A stretch of 64,000 bases of DNA from CAXMST01 sp963700785 (GCA_963700785.1 CAVOYZ010000010.1:186001-250000); one strand, 5' to 3'; numbered from the stretch's first letter, positions 25,827 through 34,689 are shown. The notes: generated by a model not told the origin, from the sequence alone. A program made the numbers and translations.

Positions 25827-27266
25827 TTAGGCGGGCTCTGCCCGCTGCGCCAGCGAGCGGGCGACCTCGACCAGCAGACGGACGCCGTAGCCGCTCGGGC
25901 CCCTGCCGAGGTAGGTCCGGCCGACGTCCCAGGCGGTGCCGGCGATGTCGATGTGCGCCCAGCGAGCCCCCTCGATGAACTCCTCGAGGAATGCCGCGGC
26001 CGTGATCGAACCCGCCTTGCGCTTCGCCGCGGCATTGGTCAGATCCGCGACCGTTCCCTTCATCAGCTCCCTGTACTCCGGGTGCAGGGGCAGCCGCCAG
26101 GCAAGCTCGCCGACGAGCGCGCCCGCCGCCTCGACCTCGGCGACGAGCTGGTCGTCGTTGCCGATCACGGCGGCGTGAGTCGAGCCCAGCGCGACGACGA
26201 CCGCGCCGGTCAGCGTCGCCAGGTCGATGATCCGGCCCGCCCCCTCTCGGGCAGCCCAGGTCAGCGCGTCGGCGAGGATCAGCCGTCCCTCGGCGTCGGT
26301 GTTGTTGACCTCGACCGTCTTGCCGTTCAGTTGCGTGATCACGTCGCCGGGCCGCGTCGCGCGACCGCCCGGCATGTTCTCGACGGCCGGGACCACGGTC
26401 AGCAGGTTCAGCTCGAGCCCGAGCTCGGCGATCGCCGCGGTCGCCTCGAGCGCCGCCGCCCCACCCGACATGTCCATCTTCATCTCGTGCATTCCCTGCG
26501 AGGGCTTCAGCGAGATCCCGCCGCTGTCGAAGGTGACCGCCTTGCCGACCACGGCGAGCGGCTCGGAGCCGGGCCTGCCGGTGTAGCGGAGGACGATCAG
26601 AGCCGGGTCCTTGGCCGAGCCGGCCCCGACTGCGATCAGCCCTCCCATGCCGAGCTCGGCCAGTTCCCCGGGGCCGAGGATCTCCGCCTGCACCGCTGCG
26701 AAGTGGGCGGCGATCTCCTCGGCGCGTCCCGCGAGAAAGGCCGGGTCGGCGACGTTGGCCGGCAGGTTCTGGAGGTCCCGGGCCCGGTTCGCGGCCAGGG
26801 CCGCAACCCGAGCGGTGGCGACCGGCTCGTCGGCTTCTTTCGCCCCGTGGAGCCGGAGCAGGTCCGGACCTTCCGGGTGCTCGTCGTCGGTACCGGTCTT
26901 GAGCCGGTCGAATCGATACGCGGCGAGGATCGTGCCGTCGGTCAGTGCGGCGGCGATCCGCTCGTCGCCGGGAACGTCCCAGGCGAGGCTCGCGGCCCCG
27001 TAGCGCCGTCCCTGCCTGACCCCGAGAGCGGCCGCGACCCGGGCGCGCTCGGCGTCGAACGCCGGCCGCTCGCCGAGGCCGATGACCAGCACCCGCCCCG
27101 GGGAGTCGGGGCGCAGCATCGTCAGCTCCTTGAACTTCGACCGCACATCGCCCGCGCCCGTGGCGTCGGCCAGCCAGCCGGGCAGCGCCTGCTCGTCGAA
27201 CAGGCCGAGGCAGAGGAGGTCCGCGTCGGTCTCGGCTGCGGGTGCGGGATTGACCTCGACCTTCAC
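25827..27266 (-). CDS. pepA: Leucyl aminopeptidase, M17 family
   Basis: A 479-aa di-metal aminopeptidase that removes N-terminal residues from peptides in the cytoplasm. The M17 signature NTDAEGRLILADAL is present, with metal ligands in VGKAVTFDSGGISLKPS and KMDMSGGAAA. The C-terminal catalytic domain follows a less conserved N-terminal domain with VIGLGERPAFDAERAR, as usual. The start is GTG 27266, with TATACT 9 nt upstream. It is divergent from the thiolase gene and leads into the acyl-CoA dehydrogenase. Confidence 0.93.
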   Translation of the reverse strand: MKVEVNPAPAAETDADLLCLGLFDEQALPGWLADATGAGDVRSKFKELTMLRPDSPGRVLVIGLGERPAFDAERARVAAALGVRQGRRYGAASLAWDVPGDERIAAALTDGTILAAYRFDRLKTGTDDEHPEGPDLLRLHGAKEADEPVATARVAALAANRARDLQNLPANVADPAFLAGRAEEIAAHFAAVQAEILGPGELAELGMGGLIAVGAGSAKDPALIVLRYTGRPGSEPLAVVGKAVTFDSGGISLKPSQGMHEMKMDMSGGAAALEATAAIAELGLELNLLTVVPAVENMPGGRATRPGDVITQLNGKTVEVNNTDAEGRLILADALTWAAREGAGRIIDLATLTGAVVVALGSTHAAVIGNDDQLVAEVEAAGALVGELAWRLPLHPEYRELMKGTVADLTNAAAKRKAGSITAAAFLEEFIEGARWAHIDIAGTAWDVGRTYLGRGPSGYGVRLLVEVARSLAQRAEPA

Positions 27267-27275
27267 GGGCGCGGC

Positions 27276-27281
27276 AGTATA
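27276..27281 (-). promoter_or_regulatory. TATACT -10 box, leaderless start of pepA
   Basis: TATACT on the minus strand (5 of 6 match to TATAAT), 9 nt before GTG 27266. Confidence 0.55.
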
Positions 27282-27378
27282 TGAGCCCGGCGAGTGGCGG
27301 ACATTGCGCCCGGCGGGCCGGCGGCCTGTAGCGTTCCTCCCCTCTCTCTCGCACCCACCATCAGGACCAGGAGGACAG

Positions 27379-28554
27379 ATGTCTCAGTCCGTGATTCTCT
27401 CGACCGCCCGCACCCCGTTCGGGAAGATGGGCGGCGCGCTCGCGTCGCTCGACGCCACCGACCTCGGGGGCCGTGCGATCAGTGGGGCGCTGGAGCGGGC
27501 CGGCGTCGACCCCGAGCAGGTCGAGCAGGTCGTCTACGGCCAGGTGCTGCAGGCGGGGCAGGGTCAGATCCCCTCGCGGCAGGCCCAGATAAAGGCGGGG
27601 ATCCCGAAGGAGGTGCCCTCCGAGACGATCAACAAGGTCTGTGCTTCGGGCATGCGCTCGGTCGGCCTGCTCGACCAGGCGGTTCGCGCCGGCGACGTCG
27701 GCGTCGGCGTCGGCGGTGGCATGGAGTCGATGTCGAGCGCCCCCTATCTGCTGCCGGGCGCGCGCTTCGGGTTCCGGATGGGCGACGTGAGCGCGGTCGA
27801 CGCGATGACCCACGACGGCCTGACGAATCCGTTCAGCGGCAAGCAGATGATCAACGAGGCGAGCGAGGTCTCGAACGAGCTCGAGATCGCCCGCCCCGAC
27901 ATGGATCGCTTCGCGGCGCGCTCCCACCAGCTCGCAGCGAAGGCGACGGACGAGGGCCGGCTTGCCGAGGAGATCGTCGGCGTCACGGTCAAGTCCCGCA
28001 AGGCCGAGACGACCGTCGAGGTCGACGAGGCGATCCGTCCTGAGACGACCCAGGAGACGCTTGCGGGCCTGCGCGCGATCGGCGGCGACGACGCGAGCCA
28101 CACCGCCGGAAACGCTCCCGGCGTCAACGACGGCGCCGCCGCGGTGGTCGTCGCTTCGGCCGAATGGGCCGAGGCCAACGGCAAGCGGCCGCTGGCCCGC
28201 GTCGTCGGCTACGGGATGATCGGCGATGACTTCCCCTATCTCGCCCGGACCCCGGCGAAGGCCGCGCTGATCGCTCTCGAGAAGGCGGGCCGCACGGCCG
28301 AGGAGGTCGACGTCTGGGAGATCAACGAGGCCTTCGCCTCGGTCGCCCTCAACTCCGTGCGGATGCTCGGCGTCGACGAGGAGCGGGTCAACGTCAACGG
28401 CGGCGCGATCGCGCTCGGCCACCCGATCGGGGCTTCCGGCGGGCGGATCATCGGGGCGCTGGTGCACGAGCTCCAGCGCCGCGGTGGCGGCCTCGGCTGC
28501 GCTGCGATCTGCTCCGGAGGCGGGCAGGGCGACGCGATCCTGATCGAGGTCTAG
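27379..28554 (+). CDS. Acetyl-CoA acetyltransferase (thiolase)
   Basis: A 391-aa thiolase of the degradative/biosynthetic AtoB type. The acyl-accepting Cys is C88 in NKVCASGMRS. The catalytic His is in GGAIALGHPIGASGGR and the second Cys in CAAICSGGGQGDA. ATG 27379 is preceded by GGACCAGGAGGA, one of the clearest ribosome-binding sites in the window. A TAGCGT -10 candidate lies at about 27331. It may serve acetoacetyl-CoA formation or the last step of beta-oxidation. Confidence 0.93.
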   Translation: MSQSVILSTARTPFGKMGGALASLDATDLGGRAISGALERAGVDPEQVEQVVYGQVLQAGQGQIPSRQAQIKAGIPKEVPSETINKVCASGMRSVGLLDQAVRAGDVGVGVGGGMESMSSAPYLLPGARFGFRMGDVSAVDAMTHDGLTNPFSGKQMINEASEVSNELEIARPDMDRFAARSHQLAAKATDEGRLAEEIVGVTVKSRKAETTVEVDEAIRPETTQETLAGLRAIGGDDASHTAGNAPGVNDGAAAVVVASAEWAEANGKRPLARVVGYGMIGDDFPYLARTPAKAALIALEKAGRTAEEVDVWEINEAFASVALNSVRMLGVDEERVNVNGGAIALGHPIGASGGRIIGALVHELQRRGGGLGCAAICSGGGQGDAILIEV

Positions 28555-28555
28555 G

Positions 28556-28573
28556 CCGGGCCGGCGGGCCCGG
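28556..28573 (+). terminator. Hairpin after thiolase gene
   Basis: CCGGGCC (28556-28562) and GGCCCGG (28567-28573) form a 7-bp stem with a GGCG tetraloop just after the thiolase stop. There is no T-tract. Confidence 0.5.
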
Positions 28574-28591
28574 TCGGCCGCCGGCCGCTGG

Positions 28592-28597
28592 CAAGAT
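28592..28597 (+). promoter_or_regulatory. -10-like box of HAD gene
   Basis: CAAGAT, 8 nt before ATG 28606; the same hexamer precedes dipZ. Confidence 0.4.
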
Positions 28598-28605
28598 AGG
28601 CGGCG

Positions 28606-29394
28606 ATGAGCGTCGCCGGCGCATTCTTCGATCTCGATCGGACCCTGATGGCGGGCTCCTCCGGGATGCACTTCGGGCGGGCCGCCTACCGCTCGGGGAT
28701 GGTCTCGCGCCGGCAGCTGGCGACCTGGGCGATCCACCACCTGCGCTTTCGGCTGCGCGGCTCGACCGACTCCGACACCGAGGAGCTCGTGCGCCAGGTC
28801 GAGGAGCTGCTCAGCGGCGTCCCCGAGCGGCGGCTGAAGCGCATGGTCCCGGATCTGCTCGCCGGGATCCTGCCGCGGATCTATCCGCTGATGATCGACG
28901 AGGTACGCCGCCATCAGGACGAGGGCCGGCCGACCTTCATCGTCAGCGCGGCCGGTGACGGGATCGTCTCGCTGCTCGCCGGGGTCCTCGACATGGACGG
29001 TGGGATCGGCACCCGCTACGAGGTCGACGAGCAGGGCAACTACACCGGCCGGCTCGACGGCGGCCTCGTCTACGGCGAGGGCAAGGTGCCGCCGATGCGG
29101 CGCTTCGCCGCCGAGCACGGGATCGACCTCGAGTCCTCGTGGGCCTATTCCGACTCGGCCTCGGACCTGCCGATGCTCGAACTGGTCGGCAACCCGGTCG
29201 TCGTCAACCCCGACCAGGAGCTGGCGAGGATCGCCAGGGACCGGGGCTGGCGGGCGATGCGCTTCGAGAAGCTCGGCCGGCGACTCGCGGTCGCCGGCAC
29301 GGTGATCGCGGCCGGGGCGATCGGCGGCAGCGGCACCTGGCTGGCCGCGCGGCGGCGGCCGCGGCACGGCGGCGGGCGGATCGGTCTCGGCTAG
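28606..29394 (+). CDS. HAD-IB family phosphatase (SerB1-like) with C-terminal membrane helix
   Basis: A 262-aa haloacid dehalogenase superfamily IB hydrolase. Motif I is AFFDLDRTLM with the nucleophile and acid Asp; motif II FIVSAAGD; the motif III Lys is in YGEGKVPPM; motif IV is YSDSASDLPML. A hydrophobic segment near residues 225-250 (VAGTVIAAGAIGGSGTWLA) and a basic tail suggest membrane anchoring. Homologues are annotated as phosphoserine phosphatase or as lysophospholipid-type phosphatases; the substrate cannot be decided here. Confidence 0.85.
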   Translation: MSVAGAFFDLDRTLMAGSSGMHFGRAAYRSGMVSRRQLATWAIHHLRFRLRGSTDSDTEELVRQVEELLSGVPERRLKRMVPDLLAGILPRIYPLMIDEVRRHQDEGRPTFIVSAAGDGIVSLLAGVLDMDGGIGTRYEVDEQGNYTGRLDGGLVYGEGKVPPMRRFAAEHGIDLESSWAYSDSASDLPMLELVGNPVVVNPDQELARIARDRGWRAMRFEKLGRRLAVAGTVIAAGAIGGSGTWLAARRRPRHGGGRIGLG

Positions 29395-29403
29395 CGCCGG
29401 CGG

Positions 29404-29421
29404 GCGGCCCCCGGCTGCCGC
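29404..29421. terminator. Weak hairpin between convergent genes
   Basis: GCGGC (29404-29408) and GCCGC (29417-29421) with an 8-nt loop, between the HAD gene stop and the end of the convergent membrane protein gene. Confidence 0.3.
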
Positions 29422-30147
29422 TCAGGCCCCGGGATCGGGCCCGTGGCCGGCCGTCCGCGCCCCGAGCTCGAGGGCGAGCGCGACGGTGAGCAAGGCGGAG
29501 ATCGGGTTGAGGAGGATCTCGACGCTCGAGGCCGCGAGCCAGTCGGCGAGGAAGGTGTCGAGGCCGGCCCGCTGGACCGCCTCCTTGAGCAACTCGGTCC
29601 CGAGGTCCGCGACGGCGGCGGCCGTGAACAGGATTCCGAAGACCAGACGGCGTGACCCCCGGGAGAGCTCGGTGCTGCGCCGGAACGAGTCCCTGACGCC
29701 GAGCTCCTCGATCTCGGCGAGGACCGCCGAGAGCACGTAGCGAGCGAAGAAGAAGATCGCCGGGATCACGAGCAGCAGCAGCGAGAACATCATCCCGGCG
29801 GTGAACAGCAGGTCGATCGCGATCAGCGCGCCCCAGCGCGTCTGCCGGATGACCCGGCGCAGCGACGGGTTCTCGCCGGCCGGGGTGCTGATCACCGCGA
29901 TCGAGACCGCGCCCGCGAACAGCACCTGCCCGAGCAGGGCGGAGCCGGCGTGGACCGCGGTCTCGGCGCTGACCGCGAGCAGCTGGAGATCATCGAGCCG
30001 GTCGCTGTCGATGCCCCCGGTCGCCTCGTCGATCGCGTCGAGCAGGCCGAGCGGGACGAAGATCAGCGCCGCGAGGCCGAACAGAAACGGCAGCCGGCCT
30101 CGCCCGCAGGCGATCGCGCGTCGGATCACGGTCCCGGTGCGGCCCAT
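29422..30147 (-). CDS. Polytopic membrane protein of unknown function
   Basis: A 241-aa integral membrane protein with about five or six hydrophobic segments (LPFLFGLAALIFVPLG, LLGQVLFAGAVSIAVIS, LLFTAGMMFSLLLLVIPAIF, LVFGILFTAAAVADL). The block VLAEIEELGVRDSFRRSTELSRG between helices resembles the membrane domain of GDPD/YIP1-like actinobacterial proteins, so it may be a member of that loose group. ATG 30147 is preferred over one at 30204 because TAGATT lies 7 nt upstream and because the longer version would overlap the divergent amidase start. No catalytic motif is seen. Confidence 0.65.
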   Translation of the reverse strand: MGRTGTVIRRAIACGRGRLPFLFGLAALIFVPLGLLDAIDEATGGIDSDRLDDLQLLAVSAETAVHAGSALLGQVLFAGAVSIAVISTPAGENPSLRRVIRQTRWGALIAIDLLFTAGMMFSLLLLVIPAIFFFARYVLSAVLAEIEELGVRDSFRRSTELSRGSRRLVFGILFTAAAVADLGTELLKEAVQRAGLDTFLADWLAASSVEILLNPISALLTVALALELGARTAGHGPDPGA

Positions 30148-30154
30148 GCGGCGG

Positions 30155-30160
30155 AATCTA
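30155..30160 (-). promoter_or_regulatory. TAGATT -10 box, leaderless start
   Basis: TAGATT on the minus strand, 7 nt before ATG 30147. It decides the start of the membrane protein. Confidence 0.5.
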
Positions 30161-30189
30161 GTCGCCGCCACCCGGCGCGGCCGGGCGAA

Positions 30190-30195
30190 TAGGAT
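30190..30195 (+). promoter_or_regulatory. TAGGAT -10 box, leaderless start of amidase
   Basis: TAGGAT, 7 nt before ATG 30203. It is divergent from the TAGATT box 30 bp away. Confidence 0.5.
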
Positions 30196-30202
30196 CGCTG
30201 CC

Positions 30203-31628
30203 ATGGATCGAGCGGAGCTCGCGTTTGCAGGAATCGCCCGCCAGGCGGCATTGCTGCGCGACAGGCAGGTTTCCTCCGTCGAGCTGGTCGACCTCTATCT
30301 GGAGCGGATCGACCGGATCAACCCGACGCTGAACGCGTTCACCGACGTCTTCGCCGAGCAGGCCCGCGTCGCGGCAGCCGCTGCGGACGAGCGGATCGGC
30401 AGGGGCGAGGCGGGGGCGGGGATGCCGCTGCTCGGCGTCCCGATCGCGCTCAAGGACGAGGTCGAGGTCGAGGGCCTGATCGCCCAGCACGGGACCAGCG
30501 CCTACTCGCAGCCGGCGAGCGCCGACGCCGAGCACTGGCGCCGTCTGAAGGCGGCCGGCGCGATCCTGCTCGGCAAGACCACGCTTCCGGAGCTCGCGAT
30601 CGTCGGCTTCACCGAGACGGAGACCTGGGGCGAGACCCGCAACCCGTGGAATACCGACCACACGACCGGCGGCTCCAGCGGCGGCTCGGGAGCCGCCGTC
30701 GCGGCGGGCCTGGTCGGTGCGGCCTCCGCCTCCGACGGCGCGGGCTCGATTCGGATCCCGGCGGCCTGCAACGGTCTCTTCGGGCTGAAGCCGCAGCGGG
30801 GCAGGATCAGTCTCGCCCCGGCGCGCGAGCACTGGCTCGGGATGTCGGTCGCGGGCTGTCTGGCCCGTCGGGTCCGCGACACGGCTCTGTGGCTGGACGT
30901 CGCCGCGGGGCCGGCCCCGGGCGATCTCGATCCGCCGCCGCCCCCGGCCGGTACCTACAGCGAGGCGGCCGGCCGCGACCCGGGCCGGCTCCGCATCTGC
31001 TGGAGCCTGACGGCGCCGCGCGCGGCGCTGCCGCCGCTCAGCGATCCGACCGTCGAGGGCGCCGTCCAGCGGATCGGTGCGCTGCTCGCCGACCTCGGCC
31101 ATCAGGTGAGCGAGCGCGATCCCGAGTGGGGGATGGTCGGCAACGACTGCGTCAACCGCTACCTGAAGGGGATCGAGACCGACTACGACCTCGTCCCCCA
31201 CCCCGAGCGCCTCGAGCGCCGGACCCGCGGCTTCAAGCGCCTGGCCCGGCTGGTCCCGGACCCGCTTCTGCGTCGCTCACTGGCGGCGGAGGTTCGCCAC
31301 GCGAACCGCATCGGCCGCATCTTCGAGCACTGCGACGTGCTGCTCACGCCGGTCACCTCGACCCCGCCGGTTGAGGTCGGCCGCTGGGCCGGCCGGGGTG
31401 CCCTGCGGACCCTGCTCGGGATGAGCCGCATCTACCCGCACACGATCGCCTGGAACTACCTGGGCCACCCCGCGGCCTCGATCCCGGCGGGCAGCACCGA
31501 CGGACGGGCTGCCGCTCGCCGTGCAGTTGATCGCCCCCGCCAACCGGGAGGACCTGCTGATCTCGCTCGGCGCCCAGCTCGAGGCCGAGCTCGGCTGGCC
31601 CGATCAGCTGCCGCCGCTGGCCGTCTGA
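30203..31628 (+). CDS. Amidase signature family hydrolase, apparent frameshift at 31502
   Basis: Amidase of the Ser-Ser-Lys triad family. The Lys is in GVPIALKDEVEVEG; the Gly/Ser-rich motif is TTGGSSGGSGAAVAAG; the nucleophile region is ASASDGAGSIRIPAACNG. One extra G in the GG at 31502-31503 breaks the frame; DGLPLAVQLIAPANREDLLI continues the family C-terminus in the next frame to TGA 31626-31628. The repaired protein is about 474 aa, normal for the family. The substrate is unknown; such enzymes act on amides, nitrile-derived amides or aryl amides. Confidence 0.82.
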
Positions 31629-31694
31629 GGCGGCATCGGTCGACTCAACCAGCGGTTCGGACGCCGGGGCCTCGAGGCCTCCCGCCGACGGGCC

Positions 31695-32010
31695 TTAGCC
31701 AGCTCGGCGCTCCTGGTCGACAGCGGCGTAGTGCTGGTAGCTGGCGGCGAGAAGCTCGTACTCGGCGGCAGCTCGGGCGGCGGGTCGATCGCGACGGCCG
31801 CGTCGGCCTGCTCGGCGCGGCGATCGGCCCGCGCCTGGTCGTAGGGGCCGTCATCGAAGCCGGGGCACGCCGAGGCGCTCGGGAGTTCGGTTGACCGCGA
31901 CCGCGTGCTCGACGCAGGTTGCGTCGACGGCCGCAGGAAACCCGTCGCCGCCGGCCTCCCAGAGCGCCGGGCACTCGTCGTCGCCTCCGCGTCATCAGTC
32001 CGAGCGCAGG
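31695..32010 (-). pseudogene. Remnant or error-broken small gene, unknown family
   Basis: The roughly 470 nt between the amidase and the mutase hold no intact gene. On the minus strand three natural-looking protein segments occur in different frames and in the right order: ALWEAGGDGFPAAVDATCVE with HAVAVNRTPERLGVP (about 31880-31990), ADRRAEQADAAVAID (about 31790-31835) and AEYELLAASYQHYAAVDQER ending at TAA 31695-31697. At least two frameshifts separate them. It may be a decaying gene of about 100 aa or one hit by several sequence errors. The start is not identifiable. Confidence 0.35.
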
Positions 32011-32097
32011 CGCGAGCACGGGGCAGACACGCAGAGTCGGTCGATCTCGCTTGCTCCTCTCGGCCCCGGCCACCCATCGCGCCGGCAGACTCGGCGG

Positions 32098-32103
32098 TAG
32101 CCT
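32098..32103 (+). promoter_or_regulatory. TAGCCT -10 box of mutase gene
   Basis: TAGCCT, 6 nt before ATG 32110. Confidence 0.45.
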
Positions 32104-32109
32104 GTGGGG

Positions 32110-33774
32110 ATGGCGATCGAGCCCGACGCGCAGCGCCGCGCCCACCAGTGGTTGCAGGAGGAGTACCCGCACGAGAGCGAGCGCGACGTCGCCTTCGAGA
32201 CGCTCTCGGGCCACCCGGTGAAGCCGCTCTACACGCAGGACGACCTCGACGAGTCCGGTCACGACCGCGATCGCGACGAGGGCTTCCCGGGCTCCTATCC
32301 GTTCACCAGGGGCGTCTACCCGTCGATGCACCGCGGGCGCCTCTGGACGATGCGCCAGTTCGCCGGGTTCGGCACCGTCGAGGAGACGAACGAGCGGTTC
32401 CGCTACCTGCTCGATCACGGGCAGACGGGGCTCAGCACCGCGTTCGACATGCCGACGCTGATGGGTCTCGACTCCGACCATCCACGCAGCCTCGGCGAGG
32501 TCGGGGTCGAGGGTGTCGCCGTCGACTCGGTCGACGACATGGAGACGCTGTTCAGCGGCATTCCGGTCGACCGGGTCAGCACCTCGATGACGATCAACGG
32601 ACCGGCGGCGATCCTGCTCGCCTACTACGTGGTCAACGCCGAGGAGCAGGGGATCGGACCGGAGTCACTCGCCGGCACGATCCAGACCGACATCCTCAAG
32701 GAGTACATCGCCCAGAAGGAGTGGGTCTTCCCGATCCGCCCGGCAATGCGGCTGGTCACCGACATGGTCGAGTATTGCGCCGCCGAGATGCCGCGCTGGC
32801 ATCCGATCTCGATCTCCGGGTATCACATCCGTGAGGCCGGCGCGACCGCGCAGCAGGAGCTGGCGTTCACCCTCAAGGACGGCCTCACCTACGTCGAGGA
32901 GGCGGTCGAGCGCGGGCTCGACATCGACAGCTTCGCGCCGCGTCTCAGCTTCTTCTTCAACGCCCACATCGACTTCTTCGAGGAGATCGCCAAGTACCGC
33001 GCGGCGCGGCGGATCTGGGCCCGCGAGTTGAGGGAGACCTTCGGCGCCAAGCAGCCCGAGTCGTGGCGGATGCGCTTCCACACGCAGACCGCGGGCGTCA
33101 GCCTCACGGCCCAACAGCCGCTGATCAACATCGTCCGGACCACCGTCGAGGCGCTGGCCGGGGTGCTGGGGGGGACCCAGTCGCTGCATACGAACTCCTA
33201 CGACGAGGCGCTGGCGTTGCCGACCGAGGACGCGGCGCGGATCGCGCTGCGCACCCAGCAGGTGATCGCCCACGAGACCGGCGTGACCAACGCCGTCGAC
33301 CCGCTCGGCGGCTCCTACTTCGTCGAGAAGCTGACCGACGAGATGGAGGCCGCCGCCTACGACTACTTCTCCCGAATCGACGAGCTCGGAGGCATGGTCG
33401 CCGCCATCGAGGAGAACTTCCCCCAGCGCGAGATCGCGGACGCCGCCTTCGCCTACCAGGCCAAGCTGCAGTCGAAGGAGAAGATCATGGTCGGCGTCAA
33501 CGAGTTCCAGGTCGAGACCGACGAGCAGATCCCCACGCTCAAGATCAATCCCGAGCACGAGCGCCGGCAGGTCGAGCGCGTCGAGCGCACCCGCGCGGCG
33601 CGCGACGAGGGCGCGGTGCAGCGGACCCTCGGCGAGCTCCGCCGCCAGGCGGCGACCGACGCCAACCTGATGGGGCCGATCCTCGATTGCGCCCGGGCCC
33701 GGGCCACGGTCGGCGAGTTGGTCGCCGCGATGCAGGAGGTCTTCGGGACCTATACCGAGACGCCCGTCTACTAG
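32110..33774 (+). CDS. B12-dependent acyl-CoA mutase large subunit, isobutyryl-CoA mutase-like
   Basis: A 554-aa catalytic subunit of the methylmalonyl-CoA mutase family, without the B12 domain. The core is typical: LSTAFDMPTLMG, SISGYHIREAGATAQQE, RFHTQTAGVSLTAQQP, GGTQSLHTNSYDEALALP. Two specificity residues differ from methylmalonyl-CoA mutase: TMRQFAGF has Phe (F84) where MCM has Tyr89, and KEYIAQKEW has Gln (Q202) where MCM has Arg207. Phe plus Gln is the published isobutyryl-CoA mutase signature. The likely reaction is isobutyryl-CoA to n-butyryl-CoA. ATG 32110 is used; a GTG at 32104 is possible. The B12 subunit is encoded at 34249. Confidence 0.9.
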   Translation: MAIEPDAQRRAHQWLQEEYPHESERDVAFETLSGHPVKPLYTQDDLDESGHDRDRDEGFPGSYPFTRGVYPSMHRGRLWTMRQFAGFGTVEETNERFRYLLDHGQTGLSTAFDMPTLMGLDSDHPRSLGEVGVEGVAVDSVDDMETLFSGIPVDRVSTSMTINGPAAILLAYYVVNAEEQGIGPESLAGTIQTDILKEYIAQKEWVFPIRPAMRLVTDMVEYCAAEMPRWHPISISGYHIREAGATAQQELAFTLKDGLTYVEEAVERGLDIDSFAPRLSFFFNAHIDFFEEIAKYRAARRIWARELRETFGAKQPESWRMRFHTQTAGVSLTAQQPLINIVRTTVEALAGVLGGTQSLHTNSYDEALALPTEDAARIALRTQQVIAHETGVTNAVDPLGGSYFVEKLTDEMEAAAYDYFSRIDELGGMVAAIEENFPQREIADAAFAYQAKLQSKEKIMVGVNEFQVETDEQIPTLKINPEHERRQVERVERTRAARDEGAVQRTLGELRRQAATDANLMGPILDCARARATVGELVAAMQEVFGTYTETPVY

Positions 33775-33836
33775 CCACTGGTGGCGCTCGGTCCGGTAGT
33801 GTCGGGGCCGGGCCCGGTGAACCGAAGGGTGGCGCG

Positions 33837-34211
33837 ATGCGAGTACGGGATCTGAAGATCGGTGTCGGCTTGGCGGTCGTGGTGTTGGCGGCCCTGATGG
33901 TGAGCGCGGCGCCCGCCGCGGTCCCCTCGACGGTCAAGTTCAAGCAGGCGAAGCGCAACGAGGCCCGCTTCTACGGCAAGGTCAAGTCCCCGGCCGGTGA
34001 GTGCGTGATCGGCCGCAAGGTCAAGATCCGGCGCTCGGTGAAGGGCCGCGACCCGGTCGTGACGAAGACGTTCGCCTCCGAATCCGGCAAGTACGTGGTG
34101 ATCATCCCGATGCAGTCGGGCGGCCGGAAGCTCTACGCGCAGATCAAGGGAACGAAGGCCCCGAACGGCGTCGTCTGCGGCGGCGACCGATCGCCCAAGC
34201 TGAAGCCCTGA
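33837..34211 (+). CDS. Small secreted basic protein, unknown
   Basis: A 124-aa protein with an N-terminal signal peptide (MRVRDLKIGVGLAVVVLAAL, then VSAAPAA as a cleavage region) and a basic, beta-rich mature part (FYGKVKSPAGECVIGRKVKI, GKYVVIIPMQSGGRKLYAQI). It looks like a single small beta-sandwich domain of the kind found in actinobacterial secreted proteins. The two Cys (GECVIG and VVCGGD) could form a disulfide. AAGGG lies 9 nt before ATG 33837 and a TAGTGT -10 candidate is at about 33797. Its position between the two mutase subunit genes is odd, as the product is exported. Confidence 0.7.
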   Translation: MRVRDLKIGVGLAVVVLAALMVSAAPAAVPSTVKFKQAKRNEARFYGKVKSPAGECVIGRKVKIRRSVKGRDPVVTKTFASESGKYVVIIPMQSGGRKLYAQIKGTKAPNGVVCGGDRSPKLKP

Positions 34212-34236
34212 GGGTCGCCGGCAGCTGTTGAGCGAC

Positions 34237-34242
34237 TACGAT
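34237..34242 (+). promoter_or_regulatory. TACGAT -10 box, leaderless start
   Basis: TACGAT, 6 nt before ATG 34249. It supports this start over TTG 34228, which lies upstream of the box. Confidence 0.5.
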
Positions 34243-34248
34243 CCGGGC

Positions 34249-34689
34249 ATGGACGCCGGATCGACCCCCGCCGCTGAGCCTGCCGCAACCGATCTCAAGA
34301 TCCGCGTCGTCGTCGCGAAGCCGGGCCTCGACGGCCACGACCGGGGCGCGAAGATCATCGCCCGGGCTCTCCGCGACGCCGGCATGGAGGTGATCTACAC
34401 CGGCCTGCACCAGACTCCGGAGCAGATCGCGGCCACCGTGATCCAGGAGGACGCCGACGCGGTCGGGCTCTCGATCCTCTCGGGCGCCCACATGACGCTG
34501 GTCCCCAAGGTCGTGGAGACCCTGCGCGCGCAGGGCGCCGACGACGTCCTGGTCACCGTCGGCGGCACGATTCCGGCCGATGACATCCCGGCGCTGAAGG
34601 AGCAGGGGGTCGCCGAGGTCTTCACCCCGGGCGCATCGACCGACGACATCGTCGGGTTTCTGCGCTCGGCGCTGAGCGCCGCCGCCTGA
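34249..34689 (+). CDS. Cobalamin-binding small subunit of acyl-CoA mutase
   Basis: A 146-aa B12-binding subunit (IcmB/MutA C-terminal type). The cobalt-ligating His is in the DxHxxG motif GLDGHDRGAKI, followed by GLSILSGAHM (SxL) and VTVGGTIPADDI (GG), all canonical. It would pair with the catalytic subunit at 32110. The separate small subunit is typical of isobutyryl-CoA mutase and archaeal-type mutases. The secreted-protein gene lies between the two subunits. Confidence 0.9.
   Translation: MDAGSTPAAEPAATDLKIRVVVAKPGLDGHDRGAKIIARALRDAGMEVIYTGLHQTPEQIAATVIQEDADAVGLSILSGAHMTLVPKVVETLRAQGADDVLVTVGGTIPADDIPALKEQGVAEVFTPGASTDDIVGFLRSALSAAA

Noticed and set aside
24576..27284. A 902-aa plus-strand open frame over acyl-CoA dehydrogenase and pepA
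   Set aside because: Both minus-strand genes have clear catalytic motifs; this frame has none.
31629..32097. Possible mobile-element scar between amidase and mutase
   Set aside because: No terminal repeats, target duplication or transposase fragment could be seen.
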